A stretch of 52,789 nucleotides of DNA from an uncultured Prevotella sp. (GCA_900546575.1 URDM01000010.1:1-52789); one strand, 5' to 3'. Shown: positions 33,063 to 42,296, counted from the stretch's first letter. The notes: generated by a model not told the origin, from the letters alone. Numbers and translations are program-made.

Positions 33063-34516
33063 TACTTAATATTATCCACCAATCTGAACAATCTGCTCCA
33101 TCGTATGCCCGAGAATCCACCGTGATCGGGGTCGTGGCTCCACCAGATGAATATCGGTTTGCCCACGATATGGTCCTCGGGCACGAAGCCCCAGTAGCGT
33201 GAGTCGAGCGAGTTGTGGCGGTTGTCGCCCATCATCCAGTAGTAGTCCATGCGGAAGGTGTACGATTTTGCCTCCTTGCCGTTGATGTATATCTTGCCGT
33301 TCTTTACCACGAGGTCGTTGCCTTCATACACACGAATCGGGCGTTCGTATATGGCTATGTTGTCCATTGTGAGCTTAAGGGTGGCTCCACGCTTCGGAAT
33401 CCAGACAGGACCGTAGTTGTCGCGTGTCCATCCGGTGTTGCCGTTGAGCGGATAGATGTCCCACTGTGTGGGGTCATTGACAAACGTGACGCTCTCCACA
33501 ACGTCCTTGCGGGCCTTCAGAGCCTTTACAGAGGCGTTGGTCAGCGGCAGATAGCCGGCAGAGTTAAGGCTGGCGATGTCCTCCATCGAGATGCCGAGCT
33601 GGTCGATAAGTTCAAGGGGCATCTGCGCCTTCAGCTTCACGTAGTAAGAGTACTGCACGTTGTCGGGCTCCTTGTTGGCCTTGCCGTCGGTGTAGATGAT
33701 GTGGTTCTTTATCTGCAAAGTCTGTCCGGGCAGACCCACACAGCGCTTCACGTAGTTCTCGCGGCGGTCGACAGGTCGGCTCGTCACAGTGCCGTAGGTA
33801 GACGGATTGGCGTCGATGATGCGGCGGCCGTCGGCATACAGCTGTGCGAAGAAGTCGCGCTGCTGCTGTCGGGGCATCTGCGAGAGGTTGGGCAGATAGC
33901 CTCCATGCTGCTCGGCATAGGCACCCTCGCCCAGTCCGTAGGCAAGACGATAGAAGTCCTGGGCCTGATATTGGTCGGCTGTGCAGAGCGAATCGCCTGC
34001 GGGATAGTTGAACACTACGATGTCATTCTGCTGAACTGTGCCCAATCCCTTGGCACGCTCATAGCCCCACTGTGGCCAGCTGATGTACGACTGGCATTCG
34101 AATACGGGCAGGGTGTGCTGTGTCAGAGGCATGGTGAGGGGAGTCTGCGGCTTGCGCGGACCGTAGCTCACCTTCGACACGAACAGATAGTCGCCCGTCA
34201 GTAGCGACTTCTCAAGCGACGACGAGGGAATGACGTAGTTCTGGAAGAAGAACAGATTGATGAAATATACGGCTACGAGGGCGAACACCAAGGCATCGAC
34301 CCACGACATGATGAAGCGCGTGGCGTCGTTGTCCGACTCGCGCCACCACTGCCAGCGTATCTTCTTTGTGATGTATACGTCGAATATGAACGGCAGGACG
34401 AGCAGTCCCCACCAGCTCTTCACCCAATAGAGGAAGAGCAGATACAGTATCGTCACTACTGTGAACTTGGCCCATTGCACACGCGGATTGAGGGCCTTCT
34501 TTTCTTTGTTGGTCAT
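33062..34516 (-). CDS. lepB: Signal peptidase I, long Bacteroidetes form
   Basis: A 484-residue membrane protease that removes signal peptides from exported proteins. N-terminal hydrophobic helices (about 18-45 and 72-92) are followed by the Ser region NYVIPSSSLEKSLLTGDYLF and the Lys region RRENYVKRCVGLPGQTLQIK, which make the catalytic dyad. The late motif is WMMGDNRHNSLDSRYWGFVP. It is longer than E. coli LepB because of a large inserted domain, as usual in this phylum. The motif has Ser-Leu where most enzymes have Ser-Met. It lies downstream of dapB on the same strand, with a MITE-like element between them. Confidence 0.95.
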   Translation of the reverse strand: MTNKEKKALNPRVQWAKFTVVTILYLLFLYWVKSWWGLLVLPFIFDVYITKKIRWQWWRESDNDATRFIMSWVDALVFALVAVYFINLFFFQNYVIPSSSLEKSLLTGDYLFVSKVSYGPRKPQTPLTMPLTQHTLPVFECQSYISWPQWGYERAKGLGTVQQNDIVVFNYPAGDSLCTADQYQAQDFYRLAYGLGEGAYAEQHGGYLPNLSQMPRQQQRDFFAQLYADGRRIIDANPSTYGTVTSRPVDRRENYVKRCVGLPGQTLQIKNHIIYTDGKANKEPDNVQYSYYVKLKAQMPLELIDQLGISMEDIASLNSAGYLPLTNASVKALKARKDVVESVTFVNDPTQWDIYPLNGNTGWTRDNYGPVWIPKRGATLKLTMDNIAIYERPIRVYEGNDLVVKNGKIYINGKEAKSYTFRMDYYWMMGDNRHNSLDSRYWGFVPEDHIVGKPIFIWWSHDPDHGGFSGIRWSRLFRLVDNIK

Positions 34517-34612
34517 TGCTGTATTTTGTTAGAGCATATATAGCTATATTGACAGAGCCTCACCCGTGTTATGCTTTTGCCCTTTCAGGGCGCATTGGGG
34601 TGAATGCTCAGT

Positions 34613-34788
34613 AGAGGGTGTGTCAAATGTCAAAAAGGAGATACGACTATCTGTAGGAGGGTATAGCATCCCTGCTATACCCACTCAATCAACTGAAAAT
34701 GAAGGCTGAGTGGGTAGGGCAGGGATGCCCTACCCTCCTACATTTGTTACGTTCAACGCATAATAATTGACTTTTGACACAATCTCTT
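34613..34788. mobile_element. MITE-like element of about 176 bp
   Basis: Terminal inverted repeats AGAGGGTGTGTCAAATGTCA and, inverted, AGAGATTGTGTCAAAAGTCA. Inside, a 36-nt arm (34652-34687) pairs with 34707-34742 with 4 differences. Each arm also folds on its own, GTATAG...CTATAC in one and GTAGGG...CCCTAC in the other. The differences are compensatory, so the small hairpins are kept. It encodes nothing and sits between dapB and lepB. Confidence 0.8.
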
Positions 34789-34830
34789 ATATACTTGCAG
34801 GGCTTTCAGCCCGCTAAAATTGAAGTTGTC

Positions 34831-35586
34831 TTAGAACTTGAACAGATCCTTTGTGGTGAGCAGACCCTCGTGGTCTTTGGTGTACTCGGCTGCGAGCACG
34901 GCACCGAGCGCAAATCCCTTGCGCGAGTGGGCATCGTGGGTGATGGTGATGCAATCGGCGTCGCTGTCGTAGATTACGCTGTGTATGCCAGGCACTTCGT
35001 CGCGGCGTATGCTTTCAATCGCCAACTCACCAGGGGCGCACTCGTTGGTGCCCTCTACGGTGCCGTCGGCGAGGTGCTGCTCGCCTTTCACCCATGCAGT
35101 CTTGCGGTCGAGGTCGGCTACTATTTCCTCTGCCAGAGTGATGGCTGTGCCGCTCGGCGCGTCGAGCTTATGGATATGGTGGGTCTCCTCCATACGTACG
35201 TCATACTGGGCGAACTGGTTCATTATCTTGGCGAGATAGCGGTTGACGGCTGAGAATATGGCTACGCCGATTGAGAAGTTGCTTGCCCAGAACAGCGTCT
35301 TGCCCTCTTCTGTGCACATACGGCGCACGTCTGCCTCGTGATCGTTCATCCATCCGGTAGAACCGCTTACAACCTTGACGCCAGCCTTCCACGCACGCAG
35401 ATAGTTACCGTAAGCAGCTGAGGGCGCTGTGAACTCTATTGCCACGTCAGCCGAAGCGAACTCGGGTGAGTCGAAGTCCTGCTGGTTGTCTAAATCGATG
35501 ATGCTTACGATGTTATGTCCACGCTCCTTGCATATCTGCTCAATCATACGGCCCATCTTGCCGTAACCTATTAGTGCTATGTTCAT
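34831..35586 (-). CDS. dapB: 4-hydroxy-tetrahydrodipicolinate reductase
   Basis: A 251-residue cytoplasmic enzyme that reduces 4-hydroxy-tetrahydrodipicolinate with NAD(P)H in the lysine and diaminopimelate pathway. The N-terminal Rossmann motif is IALIGYGKMGRMIEQI. The catalytic and substrate-binding block HHIHKLDAPSGTAITL contains the conserved His and Lys. Length and start are normal. It is the first gene of the dapB-lepB-wbqC series and has a clear promoter at 35659-35690. Confidence 0.97.
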   Translation of the reverse strand: MNIALIGYGKMGRMIEQICKERGHNIVSIIDLDNQQDFDSPEFASADVAIEFTAPSAAYGNYLRAWKAGVKVVSGSTGWMNDHEADVRRMCTEEGKTLFWASNFSIGVAIFSAVNRYLAKIMNQFAQYDVRMEETHHIHKLDAPSGTAITLAEEIVADLDRKTAWVKGEQHLADGTVEGTNECAPGELAIESIRRDEVPGIHSVIYDSDADCITITHDAHSRKGFALGAVLAAEYTKDHEGLLTTKDLFKF

Positions 35587-35658
35587 TGTTTGTGATGTTT
35601 ATATTGTTACTATATCGTTGTTATATCCTGTTTGATGCCTATAAGGCAATAATTGTTG

Positions 35659-35690
35659 CAAAGTTAAACAAAAAGGTTGGTTAACATCAA
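35659..35690 (-). promoter_or_regulatory. Promoter of dapB
   Basis: On the minus strand, TTG at 35690-35688, 21 nt, then TAACTTTG at 35666-35659. Predicted start near 35652 gives a leader of about 65 nt. Confidence 0.6.
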
Positions 35691-35865
35691 TATGTGGCGA
35701 AATTTTAGGTTTTTATAAATGTTGAGGGCATGAAAGGAAGGGCTGACGTGAGGATGCAAATATTGTTATGGCAGTAAAAAAGTGTTACAAATGAAAATCT
35801 GATTCTAGAGATTTCGGGTGGCGTTTTTGTGGGTGGATGGAGCGTTGATTGCCCCGTTTTTATCG

Positions 35866-35997
35866 CAAAAAGGCTCCTTTCGGCTGCCAAAGTTGCCGTT
35901 CACGTACGCCAAACGACTACAATTGGAGTGTAAAAGGGTTCGTTCTGCAGGGCAAAAGGAGTCCTTTTAGAGGGCAAAAGGGGTCCTTTTGCGTTGC
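35866..35997. repeat. 22-bp palindromic array 4, 6 units, partly decayed
   Basis: Units start near 35866, 35888, 35910, 35932, 35954 and 35976. The first four are degenerate, and the last two are the canonical AAAAGGAGTCCTTTT and AAAAGGGGTCCTTTT. The 22-bp register is kept even in the decayed units. It lies 343 bp before the third DUF4143 ATPase. Confidence 0.85.
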
Positions 35998-36059
35998 GGA
36001 TGTTTTCGTTACGAAACCGCAATCGGCGTAATCCGCTGTGTATAAGGCATATAACAAAA

Positions 36060-36127
36060 ACCGCTCAAAACTCGAGAATTCCGCACCAAAGATTTCCTCG
36101 TGCGTTCAACTCGCAGTTTTGAGCGGT
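36060..36127. repeat. Long hairpin
   Basis: ACCGCTCAAAACTCGAG (36060-36076) pairs with 36110-36127 with one bulge. Inside, CGCAC pairs with GTGCG. It lies within the segment bounded by the 17-bp direct repeats. Its role is unknown. Confidence 0.7.
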
Positions 36128-36247
36128 CAGAAATGCAAATATTGTTATGAATAGAGAGACTCCATAACAAAGTTGAGAGTTGAAAATTAAAGAAGTATTC
36201 TGCGTAAGCAAAGTTTTTAAATCTATCTTAAATAAAGGATACTTTAC

Positions 36248-36278
36248 TTGTTTTTCTTATCGAAAAGAGCTATATTTG
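36248..36278 (+). promoter_or_regulatory. Promoter of the third DUF4143 ATPase
   Basis: TTG at 36248-36250, 20 nt, then TATATTTG at 36271-36278. Predicted start is near 36285. Confidence 0.6.
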
Positions 36279-36290
36279 CACAAATAACCG

Positions 36291-36333
36291 CAGAAAAGTG
36301 TAGCGACAATACACTTTTCTGCACTTAAAAGTG
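36291..36333 (+). promoter_or_regulatory. Leader hairpin before the third DUF4143 ATPase
   Basis: CAGAAAAGTGTA (36291-36302) pairs perfectly with TACACTTTTCTG (36310-36321), with a 7-nt loop. It is followed by the small dyad CACTTAAAAGTG (36322-36333), 6 nt before the ATG. This fits an operator or a leader RNA that blocks ribosome entry. The same word AAAGTG is reused in both dyads. Confidence 0.6.
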
Positions 36334-36339
36334 TGAAGT

Positions 36340-37689
36340 ATGAAAATACAAAGAGATATTATCCATATTTTCAAGGAATGGAAGGATGCACCACAAAGAA
36401 AGCCCATCTTGCTGCAAGGAGCAAGACAGATTGGTAAGACATGGGCTATGGAAACCTTCGGAAAAGAGAATTTCGAGTACTATGCCAAGTTCGACTTCGA
36501 CCGTCAGGAAGAATTGAAGAGCGTATTTCGAAACTCGAAATCGCCAGAACGTATACTCAAAGAACTTTCACTATATTGCAATGTGCCACTCATTGCAGGC
36601 AAGACGCTGATTATATTTGATGAGATACAAGAATGTGAGGAAGCCCTCAACAGTTTGAAGTATTTCTGCGAGGATGCTCCCGAATATCACATCATAGCCG
36701 CTGGCTCGTTGCTGGGCGTTGCCGTGAAGAAACGAAAGATGACTGTGCCTGTAGGCAAAGTGCGTGTAATACGTATGCACCCATTGTCATTCAAGGAGTT
36801 TTTGAGAGCCAGCGACTACCCCACCTTCGAGTATATCGAGCAAATATCAACTATAGAGAAGTTGCCCGAAATCATATTAAACAAGCTAAAACTGGAATAC
36901 CGCAGATACATGGTTTGTGGCGGAATGCCTGATGCCGTGTGCGCAATGCTTGAAAATCGAGGCATGGATGCAGTGGATTCCATATTGCAAGACATCCTTG
37001 ATCTTTACGAATTAGACTTTGCCAAATATGCCGAACCTCGCGAGATACCTCGCATACATGCCATTTGGCATTCCTTGCCTTCACAATTGGCAAAGGAAAA
37101 CCGTAAGTTTGTATATAAAGTAATAAAACCTGGTGCTCGCTCTAAGGATTATGAGGATGCGCTGCTATGGCTGGAGGATGCCGGCATGGTATATCGCATC
37201 AACAATATCACCAAACCTCTTCTTCCACTATCTGCCTACGAAGACTTTAGCGCCTTCAAATTATATGCCTGCGACTGTGGTCTTCTGCGCCGTTTAGCCA
37301 AACTTCCGAGCAGCACCGTATTAAGCCCTACAGCCAACTATACTGAGTTTAAAGGTGCTATGGCAGAAAACGCCATATTGCAATCGCTTATGCCTATACT
37401 TAAGAGCGACAAACCTTTCTATTGGTCGCCCGACAGTAGAGCCGAGATAGAGTTTGTGATACAATGGGGAGAAGATGTTATTCCGATTGAGGTGAAAGCG
37501 GAAAACTGCGTGAGTGGTAGAAGTCTGTCTGTTTATAATGAAAAATACCGACCCAAGCAACGCATACGTTTCTCCTTCCTCAATTTGCAATACAATTGCG
37601 GACTACTGAGCTGCCCATCACCAATGGCAGATTGGTTGCCCAAGCTATCCTTGCTTATTGACGGACAAATAAACGAAGGGCAAAAGTAG
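36340..37689 (+). CDS. AAA_14/DUF4143 family ATPase, third copy
   Basis: A 449-residue cytoplasmic protein of a different subfamily from the copies at 6683 and 15813. Walker A is G27-T34 (GARQIGKT), Walker B is LIIFDE at 90-95, then EYHIIAAGSLLGV. The DUF4143 C-terminal region ends in RAEIEFVIQWGEDVIPIEVKAEN, which has the E-x-K spacing of PD-(D/E)XK-like nuclease folds. The function is unknown. It has its own promoter and leader hairpin. A 16-bp perfect stem overlaps its stop codon. It converges on the beta-galactosidase. Confidence 0.86.
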   Translation: MKIQRDIIHIFKEWKDAPQRKPILLQGARQIGKTWAMETFGKENFEYYAKFDFDRQEELKSVFRNSKSPERILKELSLYCNVPLIAGKTLIIFDEIQECEEALNSLKYFCEDAPEYHIIAAGSLLGVAVKKRKMTVPVGKVRVIRMHPLSFKEFLRASDYPTFEYIEQISTIEKLPEIILNKLKLEYRRYMVCGGMPDAVCAMLENRGMDAVDSILQDILDLYELDFAKYAEPREIPRIHAIWHSLPSQLAKENRKFVYKVIKPGARSKDYEDALLWLEDAGMVYRINNITKPLLPLSAYEDFSAFKLYACDCGLLRRLAKLPSSTVLSPTANYTEFKGAMAENAILQSLMPILKSDKPFYWSPDSRAEIEFVIQWGEDVIPIEVKAENCVSGRSLSVYNEKYRPKQRIRFSFLNLQYNCGLLSCPSPMADWLPKLSLLIDGQINEGQK

Positions 37690-37762
37690 TCTACTTGAGT
37701 TTCAAGCGAACTACTTTTGCCCTTCTATGACTTTTTGCAAGTCTTTAAACCTGCAAAAAGTC
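37675..37762. terminator. Two hairpins between convergent ATPase and beta-galactosidase genes
   Basis: GAAGGGCAAAAGTAGT (37675-37690, containing the ATPase stop codon) pairs perfectly with 37710-37725. A second stem, GACTTTTTGCA (37729-37739), pairs with 37752-37762. Together they could end transcription from both sides. Confidence 0.7.
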
Positions 37763-37775
37763 TGTCTGTTATATA

Positions 37776-40700
37776 TTAATACAATGTCTTCGGCGTGATG
37801 CGGAAGCGCAATGTATAGTCCTTATAAGCCATGCGATAGGCCGGCAAAGCCTCTGAGCCCCAGCTGTCAATACCGCCTACGCCCTCCTGAGTGAGGTCGA
37901 TGTTGAGGTTGGTGTACTTCGACTTGGGTACTGACTGCGAGTGGCTCTGACGCTTTGCTTCACCATCGTCAAGGTCAGCCTGGTTGTAGTGCAATGCCGA
38001 TGCGGCGAAGAGGCCGTCTGACTCAACGCGGAATCCTGCGCCGTTGTTGTCGGTCTGCTGCCACCAACGAATGTCGGTCATGTTGCCGTTTTCCTGCGGA
38101 CGGACATAAGCGTAGAACATCTTGTCGGCAGTCGACTTGTATAAGCCTACATTCTGCGAAATCTTGCGGTCTACATAACTCTCAACCGGTCCGCGACCGT
38201 TCCATGCGCTCTGGTCCATCTGGTAAGGCAGGTTCATCGTCATACCGAAACGGAGCATACGTTCTACCTTTGCACCCGGCGTGGTCTTCAATGCCTGCGT
38301 CACGTTGAGCGTACCGTTGTCCTCAACCTGATAGGTCAAGGTGAGCTGCGACTTAACAGTCGGCATGTCGTAAACGGCTGTCACGGTCTTGGTCTTCTTG
38401 TCGGCGGTGAGCGATGCGAGCTTCATCTTTGGCGAACGCCATGCTGCGAGCTTCTTGCCGAGGTTTGCTCCCATGTCGTTATCGGTCGGAGCGCGCCAGA
38501 AGTTGGGCTTCAATGAGCCGCCTTCGCCAAGCAATGACTTGCCGCCAACCTCGTATTTGGAGATGAAACCGGTCTTGCGGTCGAACTGCAGAGTGAAGTT
38601 CTCGGCGTGGAGCGTTATCTGCGGCTCCTTCTTCTTGTCGACAAGCTTCACAGCCTTAAGCGAAGCGGGGTTGACAGCGAGGTCGTTGCCCGTGAATTCG
38701 CGTATCGGCATCTGACGCTGGGCTACTATATGGCCCGCCTTGAGCAGTCCCTCGTCCTTCTTCAGACGGAACTCTATGTTGAGCATCACGTCCTTCTGGT
38801 TCTTGTAGTCGTTGAGTTTGTAGGGCAGCACCAGCTCCATCTTCTTGTGAGGAGGAAGCATCGAGATGTCGGCTATTGTTCCGTTCTGATACTCTATGCC
38901 ATCGGCTACGATAGCCCACGACAACGATACGTTCTCGGGCTTGGCGAAGAAGTTCTCGTTGTATACCGAGATTGTGCCTGCATTCAGGTCGATAGGCTCA
39001 GCCCAATAGTTCTGATAGTAGTACTTCATGTCCCATATCTCGGGGTTAGGAATACGGTCGGGGTTGATAAGGCCGTTGCAGTTGAAGTTGTTGTCCGACG
39101 GGTCGTACGAGTTATAGTCGCCTCCGTACTTGTAAATCATATTGCCCTTATCGTCCTTACCGCGCAGTCCCTGGTCTACAAAGTCCCAGATGAATCCGCC
39201 CTGGAAATGAGGATTCTTGCGTGCAAGGTCCCAATACTCCTTCATCACACCGCCCGAGTTGCCCATGGCGTGAGCGTACTCGCAGAGGATGTAAGGCTTC
39301 TTGGGGTTGTGGGTCACGTAGTTCTCTATGTATTCGGGCGTCATATACATCTCGGCAAAGATGTCGGTGTTGTCGCCATTGAGTGCGCGCTCATAGTGAA
39401 CGGGGCGTGTCGGGTCGTATTCGTGAATCCACTTCTTCACGTCGGCGAAGTTCTTGGAGTCGGCAGTCTCGTTGCCCATCGACCAATATATAACCGACGG
39501 GTGGTTGTACTGACTGATAACGTTGTGCTCGTTACGCTCCATTATAGGCAGAGCAAACTGCGGTTCGGTCGACTTGGCGTTCTTTTCGTAGTAGAATCCG
39601 TGGCTTTCCTGGTTGGCTTCGGCACAAACGTAGATGCCATATTCGTCGCACAGCTCATACCAGTAGGGGTCTGACGGATAGTGGCAGGTACGAACGGCGT
39701 TGATATTGAACTCTTTCATAATGCGGATGTCCTCAATCATGCGCTCACGCGAAACCACGTAGCCGCCATCGGGGTCCATCTCGTGGCGGTTTGCGCCCTT
39801 GATGAGCACCGGTTGACCGTTGACGAGCAGCTGAGAGTTCTTGATTTCCACCTTGCGGAATCCCGTGCGCACAGCAACGGCTTCCACTTCATTGTTGTTC
39901 TGCTGTATAGTGACAGCCACCTTATATAAGTTTGGTGTCTCGGCAGTCCACTTCAGCGGGTTCTCCACGTCAAACTTGACTGTCGCATTGATTTCGGGCA
40001 CCTTCTGACCCTTCTTCACTTTCACCTTCGAGGTGTTGAGCACCTTGCGGCTAACGATGTCGCCGTCGGGCGCAATGAGGTCGATTACAAACTTGGCGTT
40101 GCCCTTTGCCTTTACGTTTACAGCCAATGAGCCGTTGCGATATTGCGCGTCGAGGTCGGGAGTGACCCGTATGTTGTCAATATGAGCCTGCTGCGAGCGT
40201 GAGTACAGATAACAATCGCGTGCCACACCCGACAAACGCCAGAAGTCCTGGTCTTCATTATACGAGCCGTCGCACCAACGGAAGGTCTGGAAAGCAATGA
40301 GATTGTCGCCCTTCTTGAGGTAAGGAGTGATGTCAAACTCCATTGCCGACTTCGAATCTTCGCCGTATCCTACGAAGTGACCATTCACCCACAGATACAT
40401 ATTTGACGTTACCGAACCGAAATGAGCAATCACCTGACGGCCGTCCCACGACTCAGGTATATTGATAGTGCGGCGATATGAGCCTACGTGGTTATCCTTT
40501 GTTGGCACCTGAGGGGGATTGTCCTTGAAGTGGCCGCGCCATGCGAATCCAATGTTAACGTACTCTGGGTCGCCATAACCGTTGACTTCCCATATTCCAG
40601 GCACCTTCATCGTCTTCCACGATGAGTCGTTGTAGTCTTCCTTGAAGAAATCGGTAGGACGCTGGTCGGCATTAGCCACCCAGTTGAAGCGCCAGTCGCC

Positions 40701-40928
40701 CTCAATAGAGAGATAATTGGCAGAACTGTTGCGGTCGCCTTTCAGAGCCGCGCTGCGGTTCTCATAGGCAAAGAACGAGGCATGCGTAGGAAATCGGTTA
40801 ACGTTGTTGACCGACATGTCGTGCCACTCCTTGAACGTAGGCTGAACGACCTTGTCCGTCGTTTCGGCTGCGTATATCATGCAAGGAGCCATTCCCGCCA
40901 CAGCCAGTGTCAATAACAGATGTTTCAT
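37776..40928 (-). CDS. Exported GH2 beta-galactosidase, LacZ type
   Basis: A 1050-residue glycoside hydrolase with a signal peptide (1-20, ending IYAA). It has the GH2 sugar-binding domain (about 60-230), an immunoglobulin-like domain, a TIM-barrel with the acid/base Glu in YWSMGNETADSKN and the nucleophile Glu in YILCEYAHAMGNS, and the C-terminal Bgal_small domain (about 770-1045). It cleaves terminal beta-galactosides, probably in the periplasm, as common in Bacteroidetes glycan use. It has no Sus neighbours here and seems to be transcribed alone. Its promoter faces that of the M16 peptidase. Confidence 0.95.
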   Translation of the reverse strand: MKHLLLTLAVAGMAPCMIYAAETTDKVVQPTFKEWHDMSVNNVNRFPTHASFFAYENRSAALKGDRNSSANYLSIEGDWRFNWVANADQRPTDFFKEDYNDSSWKTMKVPGIWEVNGYGDPEYVNIGFAWRGHFKDNPPQVPTKDNHVGSYRRTINIPESWDGRQVIAHFGSVTSNMYLWVNGHFVGYGEDSKSAMEFDITPYLKKGDNLIAFQTFRWCDGSYNEDQDFWRLSGVARDCYLYSRSQQAHIDNIRVTPDLDAQYRNGSLAVNVKAKGNAKFVIDLIAPDGDIVSRKVLNTSKVKVKKGQKVPEINATVKFDVENPLKWTAETPNLYKVAVTIQQNNNEVEAVAVRTGFRKVEIKNSQLLVNGQPVLIKGANRHEMDPDGGYVVSRERMIEDIRIMKEFNINAVRTCHYPSDPYWYELCDEYGIYVCAEANQESHGFYYEKNAKSTEPQFALPIMERNEHNVISQYNHPSVIYWSMGNETADSKNFADVKKWIHEYDPTRPVHYERALNGDNTDIFAEMYMTPEYIENYVTHNPKKPYILCEYAHAMGNSGGVMKEYWDLARKNPHFQGGFIWDFVDQGLRGKDDKGNMIYKYGGDYNSYDPSDNNFNCNGLINPDRIPNPEIWDMKYYYQNYWAEPIDLNAGTISVYNENFFAKPENVSLSWAIVADGIEYQNGTIADISMLPPHKKMELVLPYKLNDYKNQKDVMLNIEFRLKKDEGLLKAGHIVAQRQMPIREFTGNDLAVNPASLKAVKLVDKKKEPQITLHAENFTLQFDRKTGFISKYEVGGKSLLGEGGSLKPNFWRAPTDNDMGANLGKKLAAWRSPKMKLASLTADKKTKTVTAVYDMPTVKSQLTLTYQVEDNGTLNVTQALKTTPGAKVERMLRFGMTMNLPYQMDQSAWNGRGPVESYVDRKISQNVGLYKSTADKMFYAYVRPQENGNMTDIRWWQQTDNNGAGFRVESDGLFAASALHYNQADLDDGEAKRQSHSQSVPKSKYTNLNIDLTQEGVGGIDSWGSEALPAYRMAYKDYTLRFRITPKTLY

Positions 40929-40974
40929 ATTAAGTTTGTTGTTAAAAAGTTTCCTTTTGTTCGGGTTTCGGCTT

Positions 40975-41013
40975 CAAAGTTACATAAAATCAGCGACAAA
41001 AAGTGTAACTTTG
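40975..41013. promoter_or_regulatory. Divergent -7 boxes for beta-galactosidase and M16 peptidase
   Basis: TAACTTTG on the minus strand at 40982-40975 (beta-galactosidase) and TAACTTTG on the plus strand at 41006-41013 (peptidase). They point apart, 23 bp between, so their -33 regions overlap and the two promoters probably interfere. Confidence 0.55.
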
Positions 41014-41033
41014 CATATATTAAACATTTGAAT

Positions 41034-42296
41034 ATGAACTACAATACACATACACTCAGCAACGGCCTGCGCATAATACAATTGCCCAGCGCTTCGCCCG
41101 TTGTTTACTGCGGTTATGCCGTGGCAGCGGGCACACGCGACGAGCAACCGGGCCGCGAGGGAATGGCACACTTCTGCGAACACATCACGTTTAAGGGTAC
41201 TGAGCGGCGCAGTTCGATGAAGATTCTGGGCTATCTGGAAAGTGTTGGCGGCGACTTGAACGCTTTCACCAACAAGGAGGAGACGGTTTATCATGCTGCC
41301 GTACTGCGCGACAACATCGACCGTGCTGTCGATCTGCTCACAGACATCGTCTTTCACAGCACATATCCGCAAGCGGAGATTGACAAGGAGGTTGAGGTGA
41401 TAGTCGACGAGATTGAAAGTTACAACGATTCGCCTGCCGAACTGATATACGATCTGTTCGAAAACGCTATATACAAGGGACATCCGCTGGGTCACAACAT
41501 TCTGGGTTCGGCAGACGTTCTGCGCACTTACACTACTGAAGATGCCCTGGATTTCACACGCCGGTTGTACCGTCCGGACAACGCCGTGTTCTTTGCCTAT
41601 GGCGACATAAGCTTCGACAGGCTGGTACGGTTGCTTGAGAAGGCGCACGACACGGGTTGCTCCGCCAGCAATGCTACCGCTTCTGCCATTCAGACCGAAC
41701 CGCTCTCTCTGCGCGACACTACGCCTTCGGCTATGCCACCTTATACTCCACAAAGCATAGAACACCACATGGACACTCATCTGGCACACGTTATGCTGGG
41801 CACACGTGCCTACGATGTTCACGATCCGCGCCGAATCGCGCTCTATCTTCTTAACAATATACTGGGCGGACCGGGCATGAACGTCCGCCTCAACATTTCG
41901 CTCAGAGAGCGCAACGCGCTTGTTTATACAGTTGAAAGTATGATGCAGAGCTACTCGGACACGGGTCTGTGGGCGATATATTTCGGTTGCGATCCGCGCA
42001 ATACGAGCAAGTGCCTGCGTCTGATACGCCGCGAACTCGACCGCGTGATGCAGCATCCGTTGAGCGAGTCGGCTCTGAACGCCGCCAAGAAGCAGATACG
42101 CGGACAGATAGGCATTGCCTGCGACGCCCGCGAATCGTTCGCTCTCGACTTCGCCAAAACCTATCTGCACTACGGATGGAAGAAGGATGTGACAGCTCTT
42201 TGCAATCGTATTGACGCCCTGACAGCTGCCGATTTGCAGCAAGTGGCGCAAGAAACGTTTGCCGAAGAGGGAATGACGAGGTTGGTGATAAGGTAA
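41034..42296 (+). CDS. M16 family zinc metallopeptidase
   Basis: Encodes 420 residues from the ATG at 41034 (MNYNTHTLSNGL), chosen because the -7 box at 41006 excludes the upstream ATG. The inverted zinc motif HFCEH is at 46-50, with a conserved Glu region downstream (VIVDEIESYNDSPAEL) and NKEETVYHA. The C-terminal half is the usual inactive M16 domain. There is no signal peptide, so it is likely cytoplasmic. The family degrades peptides or processes precursors. Confidence 0.93.
   Translation: MNYNTHTLSNGLRIIQLPSASPVVYCGYAVAAGTRDEQPGREGMAHFCEHITFKGTERRSSMKILGYLESVGGDLNAFTNKEETVYHAAVLRDNIDRAVDLLTDIVFHSTYPQAEIDKEVEVIVDEIESYNDSPAELIYDLFENAIYKGHPLGHNILGSADVLRTYTTEDALDFTRRLYRPDNAVFFAYGDISFDRLVRLLEKAHDTGCSASNATASAIQTEPLSLRDTTPSAMPPYTPQSIEHHMDTHLAHVMLGTRAYDVHDPRRIALYLLNNILGGPGMNVRLNISLRERNALVYTVESMMQSYSDTGLWAIYFGCDPRNTSKCLRLIRRELDRVMQHPLSESALNAAKKQIRGQIGIACDARESFALDFAKTYLHYGWKKDVTALCNRIDALTAADLQQVAQETFAEEGMTRLVIR

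Larger units (their letters stand above)
35754..36149 (+). repeat. 17-bp direct repeats flanking a 362-bp segment
   Basis: ATGCAAATATTGTTATG occurs at 35754-35770 and again, identically, at 36133-36149. Between them lie 22-bp array 4 and a hairpin at 36060-36127. No gene is seen between dapB and the ATPase at 36340. The direct repeats could mark an inserted or duplicated segment. Confidence 0.8.

Noticed and set aside
34613..34788. Complete insertion sequence
   Set aside because: No transposase frame of useful size lies inside.
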